Shown here: positions 35,940-47,209 of the stretch, one piece after another
Numbering within the stretch: the stretch's first letter is position 1
Layout of the letters: each line of letters begins with the position of its first letter
From: Phoenix dactylifera
Taxonomy: Eukaryota; Streptophyta; Magnoliopsida; Arecales; Arecaceae
Direction of reading: 5' to 3'
Length of the DNA: 64,000 nt
NCBI RefSeq assembly: GCF_009389715.1
Contig: NC_052409.1
Span: 1,714,001-1,778,000, forward strand
Program-made: the position numbers and the translations under genes
Notes under the pieces: generated by a model
The model's input: only the letters and a program-made list of their open reading frames with translations
What the model was told of the DNA's origin: nothing
Database searches by the model: none

Positions 35940-36540
35940 AAGATGAGCCTGATAATGTGGCACAATCGGATTCATCTAGATCACAACTGATATGGCAATT
36001 GAGATATATTCTGTAACTCCTTGATATTATCAGGCCACGTCAATTCTAACCGATCCGAGAGTTAGACCGAATAATTGTAAGTGACTGACCTCTGAGATCA
36101 GACATCGTTCGATGTATTGGATGAAGTCTTATAGTTTGGCTGGATAACTATTCAGCTTGGCGATTATCCCGAGCCGACCTGAGTTCCTTTATGTCGATCA
36201 GCAAGTTCAACACTTACATCATGCTGAAAGTTTAGATTATAATGATGGCCCTCGATAGTCACAGTGCATACTAGACAGCTACACAACATGATTTTAGGTG
36301 GTTATAGCGTATCTTGAGATAGTTACAATATAATTCTGGACGGTTACTACACATCTCTCAACAGTTATCATACGATATTAGTTTGTTACAACATAACCTT
36401 CATGTGATATCGGATCCCATTGCTATATATAGATCCAAAACTTTTGCATAAAAAAAACCCATTTTCCGAATACTGCTCAAGTTCCGTCTCTTTCCTATAC
36501 CAAATACTTTTTTTTTTATTTAAGTATAGGAGAGCCCGAC
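35940..36540 (+). mobile_element. Weak LTR-like tract with TATA box
   Basis: Repeated GGTTAT/AGTTATCA/GGTTACTACA motifs lead to a TATA-like GCTATATATAG at about 36421 followed by a pyrimidine-rich stretch, reminiscent of the U3-R region of a plant LTR element. Termini, primer-binding site and coding parts were not found, so the family is unknown. Confidence 0.25.
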
Positions 36541-37690
36541 TGAAACCAACTTCAACAAGTTCTATGATATATTGCTATTTTGCAAACTGCTATGAAATGT
36601 TGTTATTTTGGAAATCGATGGAGGCGCTCCATGTCAGCAATTTGGAGATCAACAGCAATAGGAAGGAAAACCATCCAAAATTTAATTATCCAGTCGAATC
36701 CCCCTGGTGCACCACCTATGACTCAAAACCATCAATAACAGCTCCTCATCTTTGGCCCCTGAGTTCTGTATCAATTGCTGCGAGATTTAGGATTCCAAGC
36801 AGAAGTTATGTATCAATAATGCCTAGACTCCATGGAGCCGCAGAGACTTGAGGCAGGAGGAAGCCCATCTTCTAATTTTAAACCAAAGCAGGAGGAACCT
36901 CCTCCTCCATTCCAAGCAGGAGGATCCCCCTAGACCCCATCAACCAGCTAAAAAGTAGACCAGCCCAATAATATTCAACCACATCATCTGATTTTCCACT
37001 GAACAAAATAAAAAATAATAATAATAAAGCTACGAACTCCATTCTCTTCCCTCCGCCATGGATTCCGACGATACATTCGAATATGAAATCCAGTCCCGGA
37101 AATACAACATTCCACTTTCCTTCCTCGCTCCTAGAATGGCTCAAGGGTTCGACGCCTGAAGAACATTACCACCAACACCCCTGCACCCTCTTTCTCTGCC
37201 TCTCTCTTTTTGTGTCTCTTCTCTCCCACGGCTCCGGCAGAAAGATCCCCAACCATTCTTACCCCTTCTTTCCCTCCTTAGAGGAACCTTGAGTTATTGA
37301 TCGGAGCTCATCAAGAACGCCAAGCCCTCCTCTTCCACTTATTGTACAAGCCCCATGCATTCACACAATTAGAGGATTAATTCAATCCTCCATTGGAGAT
37401 TTGAGTAGGGTTCGGGATCAAGACGGGGGCGATGCAATGCATGCAGTCTAGGCAGCACTGATAGACCCACCCTTCTTCTCTCAAAATCCCAACCTACCCC
37501 AGATCGCCACTTTTCCCATTTCTTTGCTCCCTTCGTTGCCGGGAGGCGTGGCAGCGGAGCATCGCCGGCGAGGGGGCGGTCACAACTGGTCATCATCCTC
37601 GTCGATGATATCGAATTCGTCAATGCAGTCATCAACTACAGTGTTGAAGACATCGTTGTCGGTGTCGTCGAGGAGGGCATAAGATTGGAG
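36541..37690. other. Intergenic DNA with unassigned short frames
   Basis: A plus-strand frame from 37059 begins MDSDDTFEYEIQSRK and runs 33 codons. A minus frame near 37700-37585 reads LLDDTDNDVFNTVVDDCIDE and is strongly acidic. Neither matches a family I recognise. Both could be captured or decayed exon pieces. Confidence 0.3.
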
Positions 37691-37769
37691 GAGGAACCGT
37701 CGAGATAAAGAAGCCCTAGGGAAGGGGTAGGAAGAGAGGCTGGAGTGGAGGATAAAGAAGGAGAGGAGC

Positions 37770-37996
37770 AGGAAGAGGAGGGCGAAGTGGTGACAACGAT
37801 TCAGCTGACGCCTTGGGTGGCGAAGAAACGGGCCATGTCGACCATTGGGATCGTGAGGCCAGGGCTCGTCAGGGGGAAGAAGAGCATGGAGAGGACGCCG
37901 GCGGAGGTGGAGACTCGCCGGTGGAGGCCGTGGTAGTCGGAGCCCTCGAGCCGTTCTAGGAGGGAGGAGGGATCGTCATCGAAATCCATGGTGGAG
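37770..37996 (-). pseudogene. UDP-glycosyltransferase (UGT73-like) N-terminal fragment
   Basis: On the minus strand a frame from ATG 37990 encodes MDFDDDPSSLLERLEGSDYH..., then LSMLFFPLTSPGLTIPMVDM and ARFFATQGVS, a stop codon at about 37804, then IVVTTSP. The stretch FFP(x)PG(x)TIPMVDMARFFA(x)QGV(x)xxIVVTTP is the N-terminal beta-alpha-beta unit of plant family-1 UGTs. The usual catalytic-His region is Leu (PGLTIP instead of PGHTIP). An in-frame stop and loss of all downstream sequence, including the PSPG box, show a dead fragment. The first 25 residues do not look like a UGT start and may come from another sequence. Confidence 0.6.
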
Positions 37997-38895
37997 GGAG
38001 GGGAAGGAAATGGGTTTCGTTTCTCTCTTTTTTTTTTCAAAAAAAATATTTTTTTATAATTTATTTGATAAAAAAAAATTAGATGATGTGGCAGGATATT
38101 ATTGGTCTAGTATCCAACTAAGTTGGTAGACTCCGCCTACCTAATAATTTCGCGTTAAAGGTGCCGCTTTTTTTTTGGCTTTCCAACGCCATGAGCTGCC
38201 TCCAAGACTCCCTTTACCCCAGCCGACGTCTTGCAGCTTCTGCATGTTGGTGGTGGGCAAGGTTAGGCAACAGGTAGTTTCAGACCGGTCCTTACAGGGG
38301 TTATCTCGGCCCAAGGTAAAGTTATCCCGGTCATGTTTGAGTTCTTGAAACAGAGTGCAGGATGTTTTGAATTTAGAACCAGACTTGAGAGGAAAGCAGC
38401 GTATCGATACAGGACTCATTGTAACTTGTCAGAAAAAGTTCTTTTTTTTTCTTTTGCTAAAGAAAAAGTTCTTTCAACGTTCAAAAATAGAGTACCACGA
38501 AAATTCTTTTGCTATCATCTGAGGATCCGGTTGGCTCGCAAGCAATTGGCTAAGCTCCGCAAATTCTTTTCCTCTTTCAGTCATAAGCTGTTAGGTATTT
38601 TCTAAAATGTTAAATACACTCCTATTTCGACCGCACTCATATTTTTTAAAATTTTTTGCTATTAGAAAAATTGACATTTTAAGTCCTTATTGATCAATTT
38701 TTCTTTTGTTATGACTATTTATAATTTTATTTTTTTTACATCTTTTTCATTTATGTTTTATATTCTGCAACAATTCAAGGCCTTAACCAAAATAACTAGT
38801 CGAAATATATTATTCAAGTTTCTCGATCTATAGGATCCCACTATTTAGTCCCACATTGGCTGAGTTGTTACATACTTAATAGAGTTTTTTTTTTG

Positions 38896-39374
38896 GGCTC
38901 GTTTGGTTCGCGGGAAGGATTTTTCCTCCTAGGAATATGATTCCTGGGAATCATATTCCTAGGAAGAGAATACCTAGGAAAGTATTTTTGGCATGTTTGG
39001 TTAACCATTGGAAAATGACAAATTTTCAAAGTGCTTATGTTTGGTTGACCATTCACTTTCCTAGGAAAGTTATGTATAATTCCTATTATGCCCCTAATAA
39101 AAATTAGTTCTTTAATGCCTCTTTAATGCTTCTTTAATGTTGAAGGGTCTTTTTGGGAAAAAATAAAAAAGGAGTGATTCCCACCTCATGGGAAAGTAAC
39201 TTTCCCATGTTTCTCATGGGAAAGACTTTTCCATGAAATGTGGGAATCATATTCCCATGGGAATACAACTTTCCCATCTCTCTCCTTTGAAAACTCCAAC
39301 CAAACAAGAGGCATTTCATTACTTTTCCGTTGACCACACTTTCCCCCCTCCTTTTCCTGCGAACCAAACGAGCC
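38896..39374. mobile_element. MITE with about 21-bp terminal inverted repeats
   Basis: The left end GGCTCGTTTGGTTCGCGGGA and the inverted right end GGCTCGTTTGGTTCGCAGGA match with one difference over about 21 bases. The 479-bp element has no coding capacity. Flanks show a short direct repeat TTTTG on both sides, though the left side is a T-run so this is weak. The TIR resembles Harbinger/Tourist-like plant MITEs, which usually have TTA/TAA duplications. Internal direct copies of ATGTTTGGTT(A/G)ACCATT near 38995 and 39040, and a second inverted TTGTTTGGTTGGAG near 39309-39296, suggest nesting. Confidence 0.75.
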
Positions 39375-39787
39375 TTTTGTATTTTTGTATGGTTTCAACT
39401 CATCTGATTTAATTTTTCAGCACCATACCATCATTTGGTGAAAGATTTAAGCAGGCTTGACGCCTTGTGTATGTAGAAAATATTGCTACAGAGGGAGGTC
39501 CCTATTTTCAAACTAATTAGAGGAGATCTGGGACTAGCGAACTCGAGTGGAAGCAGCGTCACGTATGACGCCACGTGCACACGTCCTTCACGAAGCTGTG
39601 GACTTGTTTCAGGAAACACCTAGGCGTTTACAACTGATCCCCGCACCGCTGAGGCCAACCCTTTTGTCGCCTCGATCTCCTCCGTTCCCGTTCCCGCAAA
39701 CTCTACCCTAATTCGACGAGCAGATCGATTCCTCTATGATTTCGAGGCCTCATCCCCTCCTCCTCCTCTTCTCCTCCCCCTCGTCCC
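39375..39787 (+). promoter_or_regulatory. Upstream region and leader of the pseudokinase gene
   Basis: GC content rises steadily from about 39540. CACGTG-like GCCACGTGCAC lies near 39570 (G-box core). A pyrimidine-rich leader (TCCTCCTCCTC) precedes the start at 39788. No clear TATA box. Confidence 0.4.
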
Positions 39788-41059
39788 ATGTGCAAGACCC
39801 GACGCGCCGCCGCGGCCTCCGATCCCAAGCCCAGGCGGTCGTCCCGCTCCTCCGCCAGCTTCCCGGTCACCGACTCCGGTAGCTACCGCCACGCCACCAC
39901 CTCGTCCATCACCTCCTCGTGGGCCGTCTCCGCCGACTCCAAGGCCTCCTCCTCCGCCTCTCTCGCCGCCATCCGCGACTCCCTCCCGGAGACCCCCACA
40001 CTCTACCCCTTCTCCGAGATCAGCGCCGCCACCAACAACTTCCTTGCCCGCCACCTCGCCTCCGCCTCTTCCTCCTCCTCCTGGCGATGCTCCCTTCGCG
40101 GCAAGGACGCTGTCATCTTCCAGCGCCCCTTCCGCGGCGACCCCGCCGGCCTCCCCGCCCGCCTCGCCGCCGTCTGCAAGAGCCACCACAGCAGCCTCGT
40201 CCGCCTCCTCGGCGTCTCCCTCGCCGGCGACCACATCTACCTCGTCTACGAGTACTCCCCCGGCGCCACTCTCGCGGCGTGCCTCCGCAACCCCCGCAAC
40301 CCCAATTTCACCCCTCTCTCCTCCTGGATGTCTCGCATCCAGGTCGCTGCCGACCTCGCCCAGGGTCTCGACTACATCCACCACCACTCCGGCGTCATCC
40401 ACAATCGGATCAAGAGCTCCACCGTCCTCGTCACCGAGCCCCATTTCCGCGCCAAGTTCTGCTACTTCGGCGCCGCGGACCTCGCCGGCGAGGTCCCCGC
40501 TACGACCAGCGCCGAAGACAAGGAGGAGGCGGCGGGGGAGATCTCTCCCTCGTCCCCTCCGTCTCGCAAGATGAAAAGATCGGGCAGCCGCCGGATGAAG
40601 ATCGAGGGGTCTAGGGGGTACATGGCGCCGGAGCTGCTCGCCGGCGGGGACATCTCGCGGCGGTCCGACGTGTACGCCCTCGGCGTTGTGCTCCTGGAGC
40701 TCCTCTCCGGCGACGAGCCGCTCAAGTACCGGTTCGACGAGGAACAGAAGGACTTGCACAGGGTCTCCCTCATCGAGACGGCAAGGAAGACCATCTGGAC
40801 GGAAGAGGACTCCACCGAGCAGGATCGGCGTTGGAGGGTGCGGCGGTGGGTGGACCGGAGGCTGCGGGACTCGTACCCGGTGGAGGCGGCGGAGGATCTG
40901 ATGCGGGTGGCGCTGCGGTGTGTGGAGCCGGATGCGGCGTTTCGGCCGGACATGACGTGGGTGGCCGGAAAAGTATCCAAAATCTTCTTGGACTCCAAGG
41001 CGTGGGAGGAGACGGTTAGGCTTCCGGCGGACTTCTCGGTGTCCATAGCTCCGCGGTGA
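39788..41059 (+). CDS. Receptor-like cytoplasmic pseudokinase (LysM-RLK-related kinase domain, no ectodomain)
   Basis: A single uninterrupted 423-aa frame in GC-rich DNA. Residues 1-65 are Ser/Arg-rich and disordered, starting MCKTRR. A kinase-like domain follows (about 70-405): YPFSEISAATNNF, SLVRLLGVSLAGDHIYLVYEY, LAQGLDYIHHHSGVIH, GYMAPELLAGGDISRRSDVY, ALGVVLLELLSG and a C-terminal RPDM. It ends LPADFSVSIAPR. No signal peptide or membrane segment. Three catalytic elements are altered: HRD reads HNR (205-207, Asp to Arg), DFG reads YFG (226-228), and no Gly-rich loop or VAIK lysine is evident (WRCSLRGKDAVIFQR). The architecture and the HN-IKSS motif match, from memory, Arabidopsis At3g57120, so loss of catalysis looks like a family trait rather than recent decay. 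Expected role: scaffold or regulator in receptor-kinase signalling (inference). Confidence 0.88.
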   Translation: MCKTRRAAAASDPKPRRSSRSSASFPVTDSGSYRHATTSSITSSWAVSADSKASSSASLAAIRDSLPETPTLYPFSEISAATNNFLARHLASASSSSSWRCSLRGKDAVIFQRPFRGDPAGLPARLAAVCKSHHSSLVRLLGVSLAGDHIYLVYEYSPGATLAACLRNPRNPNFTPLSSWMSRIQVAADLAQGLDYIHHHSGVIHNRIKSSTVLVTEPHFRAKFCYFGAADLAGEVPATTSAEDKEEAAGEISPSSPPSRKMKRSGSRRMKIEGSRGYMAPELLAGGDISRRSDVYALGVVLLELLSGDEPLKYRFDEEQKDLHRVSLIETARKTIWTEEDSTEQDRRWRVRRWVDRRLRDSYPVEAAEDLMRVALRCVEPDAAFRPDMTWVAGKVSKIFLDSKAWEETVRLPADFSVSIAPR

Positions 41060-41810
41060 GGATTAGCGTCGGAGACCGCGGTGGTGGCCATGGATATTGA
41101 CGGGAGTCACGCGACCGGACGAATTCCCCCAATTTTTTATGTTGGTATTTTTGTAATTTTGTGTTCATAGGATTAATTGTACCCTGGAAGAGCAGAGAGC
41201 TGACAAAAGGTTACACTGATAAGAATTTTTTTGATATGTTTATGATTTAATTAATTGACATGTGATCGGCCACATCATTACCATCTAATAAAAATTGCGT
41301 TCATCAAAGCAGGTTCCTAAAGCCAGTCTCAACCTAAACGAAAACCGAATCGGAAACCTAATGGGCCAGCCTTTAATTTCCGGATTCCCAGTTGGGCCCA
41401 GTTTACTAATTGCCAACAAGAACATGGGAAGATGTAGGCTGAGGCCTTCAATTAAGCAAGCCCAATTTGGACGACAAGTAGTTGATGGCCCAAACCCGGC
41501 TCGAACTACTTGAATTCTCTAAAGAATTCATGACACAAAATATCTGGGGATCGATCTCATGACTGCATCTTGAGTATAGAGAACTTTCTTTCTTTCTTCT
41601 TCTCTTTTTTTTTTTTGTTCCTCGAGCAAGAAATCAGGGGGAAAAAAAGATCTGTATTTTGTTTAAAAAAGACCATTTGGGCGGTTTGTATGTACTTATT
41701 ATTTTTAAAATAGATCTGCATATATATGGCAGCGGGGAAACAAAAGAAAAAGATAATTTTAAAAAATATATCTAGGTTATGGATTTGCCATTGGCTTGTA
41801 CATCACGCGG
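41060..41810. other. 3' flank of pseudokinase gene, then AT-rich DNA
   Basis: The likely 3'UTR extends past the stop. Beyond about 41300 there are short frames only and T-rich runs (41607-41618). No gene or element ends were recognised. Confidence 0.45.
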
Positions 41811-41835
41811 TGTCATAGCTGGGCGTACCGTGGGT

Positions 41836-41985
41836 TTGTGGGTGTCACACCAACACAAGTGGATGGGAAAGCTCCGGATGGAGGTGTTTGGGCGTCACAC
41901 CAGCACAAGTGGATGGGAAAGCTCCGGGGGGAGGGAGGGAGAAATAAAGAGGAATGGGATGCAGGTGTTTGGGTGTCGCACCAAC
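41836..41985. repeat. Imperfect 50-bp tandem repeat (2 plus a partial copy)
   Basis: The motif GTCACACCARCACAAGTGGA, followed by TGGGAAAGCTCCGG, occurs from 41844 and again from 41894. A third degenerate partial copy (GTCGCACCAACACATGTGAA) begins near 41977. Confidence 0.85.
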
Positions 41986-42226
41986 ACATGTGAATGGTAC
42001 GTAGAACCGGGATTAAGCAGGATGGCGGTTGTTTTTAGATGCTGATGCCTTTTTTTTTTTTTTTAACTTTTTTGAGGCCAATCATACATTTGAGAAATAG
42101 GTACCTCTCTTTTGTCACCATGATGCATTGTGTATAACACCAATAACATCTTATCGATTTTATTTTCAAGATAGGTGATATGGTTGCTATCCGCAGTAGT
42201 ATAGAGCCCTATGATGTAAAAGCTAG

Positions 42227-42373
42227 AGCTCAAGTTGGACATTTTTTTTTCTGGGTAGAAAAAAAGGGGTAGGGGGGAGGAAGGGACAAGTCCGCCCCCG
42301 CGTAGCTACCCTCACTGAGCGCCCGCTCCGCCAGGAGAGTGTTCGATGCGGGCAGAAGCTCAAGTTGGACATT
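42227..42373 (-). mobile_element. Short non-LTR insertion (SINE-like) with perfect 17-bp target duplication
   Basis: The 17-mer AGCTCAAGTTGGACATT occurs at 42227-42243 and 42357-42373, bracketing a 113-bp insert that is GC-rich unlike its surroundings. Read on the minus strand the insert ends in a run of A residues (plus-strand T-run at 42244-42250). It includes GCATCGAACAC, which resembles a degenerate tRNA B box, and GGCGCTCAGTGAGGG. A long target duplication, A tail and minus orientation are the signature of LINE-mediated retroposition. It is either a short SINE or a 5'-truncated LINE end. Confidence 0.8.
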
Positions 42374-43069
42374 CAGTTTAGTTTTTTTACTTGGGTTGGA
42401 CCAAGGAAGTATTGGAGGAGAGTTGAAGCTAGGTATCCCCACTTCTCACCTCCGTCTTGTAGCCCAAAATCATCATCAACATATCTTATTCGTTAATTTC
42501 TCAAATAAAAATATTTTTGTTTTGAAGTAGTTGGACAGGAACCGCAAGTGGTGATGATAACAAGACCCGGGACGTGATAGCTGAAGAAGATGTTCTCCGA
42601 CATCCGATTCTCCCCGTAACGAATGACAAAATGGAAAACAATTAGATTCTCGAATTCCAGCCCTCACCCATCCCTAAACACGGTGAAGTTAGTAGGTCAA
42701 TCAATAATTCATCCAGAAAAAGGCGAGGAGAGAGGAGCCTGTGATCCCTCGGATGGCAAGCCATGCATGTTTCCCAGCCTCACGTCACTACAGTAACCTT
42801 AGCCCACGCCTACTAAAAGCTATAATTATATATCACATCTAATGCATCAACGATGGGCCACTCGCATCCACTTGTCAAGGACTTTCTTAAGCATGTGATG
42901 ATGGAGGGAGATTCTTGGGCGGCGGATTACAAATATTATACATAGCAAGTATATTTACGTGCCTTGAAATTGTTATTTCATAAAAGGTGATAATCGACTA
43001 TGCTATGGGTCATCTTACACAGCTATAATTTTTTTTGTTTTATATTCAACGAAGAAGTGTGTCACGCCT
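42374..43069. other. Intergenic DNA
   Basis: Short frames only. Moderately AT-rich. No recognised feature. Confidence 0.4.
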
Positions 43070-45241
43070 CAAACTCAGATTACAAACTAAAAGTTACGGC
43101 AGCTGCCGCATATTCATAGAAAACTCTCTTCATGAGCATGCAAGATATCTTATCATGATATCATAATCAGATAATAGCAATAATTTAAATAATATCGTTC
43201 AAATTCTAATTAAATAATACAATTAAAAGTCTTACAAAATCAAAAATATTTCAAAATCTTGCAACTATTCTAAAACAAAATATAGTCTAAATAAAGATGT
43301 CAAAATTTTGTCAGTAATTGCACTTCTGTGATCAATCCCCGAGTCGAACTAATTCTTTGGATATGTAAAAATAGTAAGAAATCGTATAATGAGCTACACG
43401 GTGCAATAAAAAATAAATACTTTAATTAGACAATTCATATAATAACATAAAATATAAATACAAATTACGATGAATCAGTATAAAGACATAATCAATTTCG
43501 TTTCGAAACACAAATTCATTTAAAATCCCTATATTTCAAATATTCGCATACGCAATCATAAATCTGATTCGAAACAAATAACATTCAACTCAACGGCCTT
43601 AAACTATGGCTATACTTATATCCTATGGTTAGGCCAGAAACAGAATCACAATCATACCTTATGGAGTGTGCCAAAATACTGCACTTATACCCTATAGAGT
43701 GGGCTAGAATATCGCACTTATATCTCGCAGAATGGGCTATAATACAAGATTTATACTCTGTGATGGGGCCAGAAGTAGAACCAATGAGCTTAATAATAGT
43801 CAGAGCGCTAATGTATAACCTCCAATTGACAGAGTACAAAATATAGTGAGGCCGAGAGTTCAAATCTGATACATATCAAAATTCTTCTTATAAAATAATA
43901 TATATATCATAATCCAATCAAAATATGCATATACAATGTAGATCAGTAAAAAATATAATAATAATCTGAAAAATATTATTTTGAATTACATATCTATTTT
44001 TCATTAGAAATACCATCTCATAAAATTCATAAATCATATATAAACCAATTAACAATTTTTTTGATACAAAAATAATATTTTATAAATAAAAAATATAGAA
44101 AAGGCACATTATTACTTACCTTGCAAATGCAATCCAACTAGTAGATCTAATTAATTCCGAAAATCCTCCTCGAAGCCTAATATTTCAAAATTTTACATTT
44201 TATTAGAATTTCATCATCAATTATTTTAAAAATAAAACTTCTAAATTCCAACACCATTATAGGGCTGATTAAACAAGAATGCCTAACATTCAGGTCGGTT
44301 TGATCAAGATGATTTCATCGAATAATGCTCGGACTATGGCACATATGGTTCAACAACGACCGAGAGTGATCAAATCTAACAATATTTGGCAAGAATCAGG
44401 GTGGGGGTTGACACATTGCCTGATGACCTTGTATCAGGTCCTTCACCTAGGTTGATTCAGAAATCACTAAGAGTTGTACTTACGGAGTTCAATCAACCCT
44501 AAAGAGAGAAAGTCTAGATAGAGAGAGAAACTTTGTAGAGAGAGAAGTAAGAAAAAGAAATGGTGGAAAGGAGATAGAAAAGAGAAAAAACAAGCTTCTC
44601 TCTCTACCAAGGAAGATGAAGGGAAGGATGTGGCTACAATTGATGCTATGGGTCAAGGACTCATGGCCGAGCAACAGACGGCCAACAGCGACTAAACCAT
44701 GAGAAACAGGGATTTCAACCTTTTAAATCACGAAATCAAGGTGTTCCGATAGTAGAAACTGGAGCCAAGGCTACAACCTGCTGCGGAGGAACAGAGGGAA
44801 GCCTCAATGAGAAGAACTGTCGGTGGAACATGCCGGAATCAAAATAAAAAAAAAAAGAAGAGCTTGCTTTCCGCAAAAAGGAGAAACTGCAGCTTTGCCA
44901 CTTCTCATCCAAATTTCGGTGATCATCAGCCAAAATCAAGCTTTCAAGGATTTCTTCCCCGGCTTTCGGCGACAGTGGGCCACGGTGGTGGCGCTGACAC
45001 AGTCGACAATTGCGGAAGAAATCGAAAAGAAATCCTGCGACTAAACTCCAATTGGGACTGGCTTTCTAGCGAGGAAGGGTGGGGTGGAGCTTATATAGAG
45101 CGGATACTAGGGTTTCCTAGTCTTCGGTAGAATTCGAGGAGGAGGAGGACCATCGTGCTTAACAAGGGTGGTTCTTTTTCGGACGGGCCTTCGAATGCTG
45201 GGCCGGGTTAACAGGCCGGCCTAGTGAGGCTAGGCCTCACA
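43070..45241 (+). mobile_element. Probable solo LTR (about 2.17 kb)
   Basis: Starts TGTCACGCCTC at 43070 and ends GGCCTCACA at 45241. The inverted end TGTGAGGCCTAG matches the start at 9 of 11 positions. A TATA-like CTTATATAGAG lies at about 45089 near the right end, as expected for a U3/R boundary. There is no gag or pol frame, and the internal frames (for example 44807-45130) are unrecognised. Flanking 5-mers (AAGTG / AAATA) do not match, so the insertion is old or the borders are slightly off. Same general class as the relic at 9724-12293. Confidence 0.5.
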
Positions 45242-47205
45242 AAATACCTTTAACTGGCGATATTTATTTATTATTATTTTTTTGGTAGAAACCTAGTAAA
45301 TTTGTTAAGGTGGAACTCGTAGCTAGGTGTCTTCGAAAGATATAAATTTACTCGCACACTAAGAGGGGGAAATAAGATCATTAACCGAGTTTGGCAAACT
45401 TGACTATAAGTGAAAATTTTCCAAAATAGTTATGGTGCGAGGTCAAAAACTCTTGCCTTCAACGCATGAGGAATGCCCTAAAAATTGTAGTGTAAGCTAA
45501 CCATACATGTATGATAATTTTTTTTTTCTTTAGATAAATCTAATGATTTAAATTAAATGAGAGAAAATACGTCCACAAGAATCAGAAAATAAGATGTTAC
45601 AAAAGTGTATAGGAAGATCAGTCAAGGATGCCTATAAAGTAGATCCCATGTGATTCGCCGCATTATTCTTGTGCCATAGGGAAGCCACAATTGTCGGATT
45701 TCTAACTATGATGTTTAAGATGCAATTGAACATCAATCTGATGAATCGAAGTGAACCGAGTCTTTGAGATCGGTTTCAAATAGTTCTGATAGGCGGCCGG
45801 CTTAGCTTTGGTTTTATGAAACCGATTTATACATAACTCTAGTGATATACTTATTACATGTAGTTTTCTATAATGTCTGTTGTGTCACATATATATAAAT
45901 AATCTGATTGCAGGGCCGTATGTATTTCCCCGGTGCTGCCCGAGCTCTGAACTGAAATCTAAATAATTAGCAAGCATAGCTCTTGTTTAAGGAGCAAGTA
46001 CCGGAGGAGTGCACCAATAACTGCAGGTCTCCGCAGGCATGGATGTTCCTCTCACGTGAGCTGACTGCTTTACAATGACCTTCGTCAAAGATCAATGCAT
46101 CCAAAACCGAGCAAAGGATGCCGGACGTCCCACTCGAGGGCCCTTGGGAAGCACAAACTCTTCCACAAATCTTTAATCTAAGCATCGTTTTCTCGTCTAA
46201 TGTTATTTCCGGGAAGAGGAACTGTCCGGTTTGACGCGACCGTACCCTGATGCCCAGAACGAATTTTATGCATTTCCGGGCACCATTAAGCCTTCATTCT
46301 TTAATAAGAGCTGCTTCAAGCCTTCTTTAACAGAAGGATAATCCCGGTGTGTGCATGTGTGTGTGTTTTGAAGCTTGAAGAGCAGAGTTTTCCAAATGGA
46401 AGAAGTAATATTCTAATATTCTGCTTCTAAAGTTGAAGGCATTTTCATTTTGTTTGGATTAGAAAAATAGGCAAGCCAGCGGGATAAGAAAATAAAATAG
46501 CTGCATGAATGACCAGCCATGGAGTTAGAAAAGCTTAGGTCAATTGTCTGCAATAATTAAAAGGTAAATTCCCATCATCCAGGTCGACGCTTACTCTGAA
46601 TTGATCATATTATTCCTGTATAATAATGAAGTAGGAGAATCAAACATGGTGGGGACTATGAGGATAAGAATCGAATGATATAGGCCGGTTTGATTTTTTT
46701 TTAAGGTCGCATGGGTTGATTAACTTGACAGACAACACTTCTTGTTATTTTATAAATACATCTGCATCAGCAAAGCCCTTTATGAGTTTGCTGTTAGATC
46801 CTTACTTTACGAAGTATCATCGAGTTATAAAACGTCAGATATGCTCTTCTGTTGCACTAGTCTTGAAACTCGATCAACTCTGGACAATAGAAAATCATCG
46901 GTACATTCAATATTTTGCTAAGATGGCAGTGTACAAATATACTTTATGGGTTGTGGATCAACTTTCATAAACAATTATTCACCGATATTTATTCCTAGCA
47001 TATCGTTACATGTATACATGCATGGAAACTGTGATATTCCTCTTTCCTGAACAGTTGATGTGCTTTGTAAATGTGAATCGAACAAGTTAAAAATCATGGC
47101 TAAAGCAAGTGAAATACTTTATCACTATAACTGATTTGAATGGCAAAATCAACATGCACTCCATAATGACCGAGATTCTGATTATTATACATAACATAAG
47201 GTGGA
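45242..47205. other. Intergenic DNA
   Basis: Includes a 72-aa minus frame (45967-46185) and an 84-aa plus frame (46716-46970), neither with a recognised domain. A GTGTGTGCATGTGTGTGTG tract is near 46350. No gene is supported. Confidence 0.45.
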
Positions 47206-47209
47206 GTTT

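Noticed and set aside
39734-40759. 341-aa minus-strand open frame
   Set aside because: Lies antisense to the GC-rich pseudokinase gene. Gly/Ala/Glu-rich composition with no domain is expected as a shadow of third-position GC bias.
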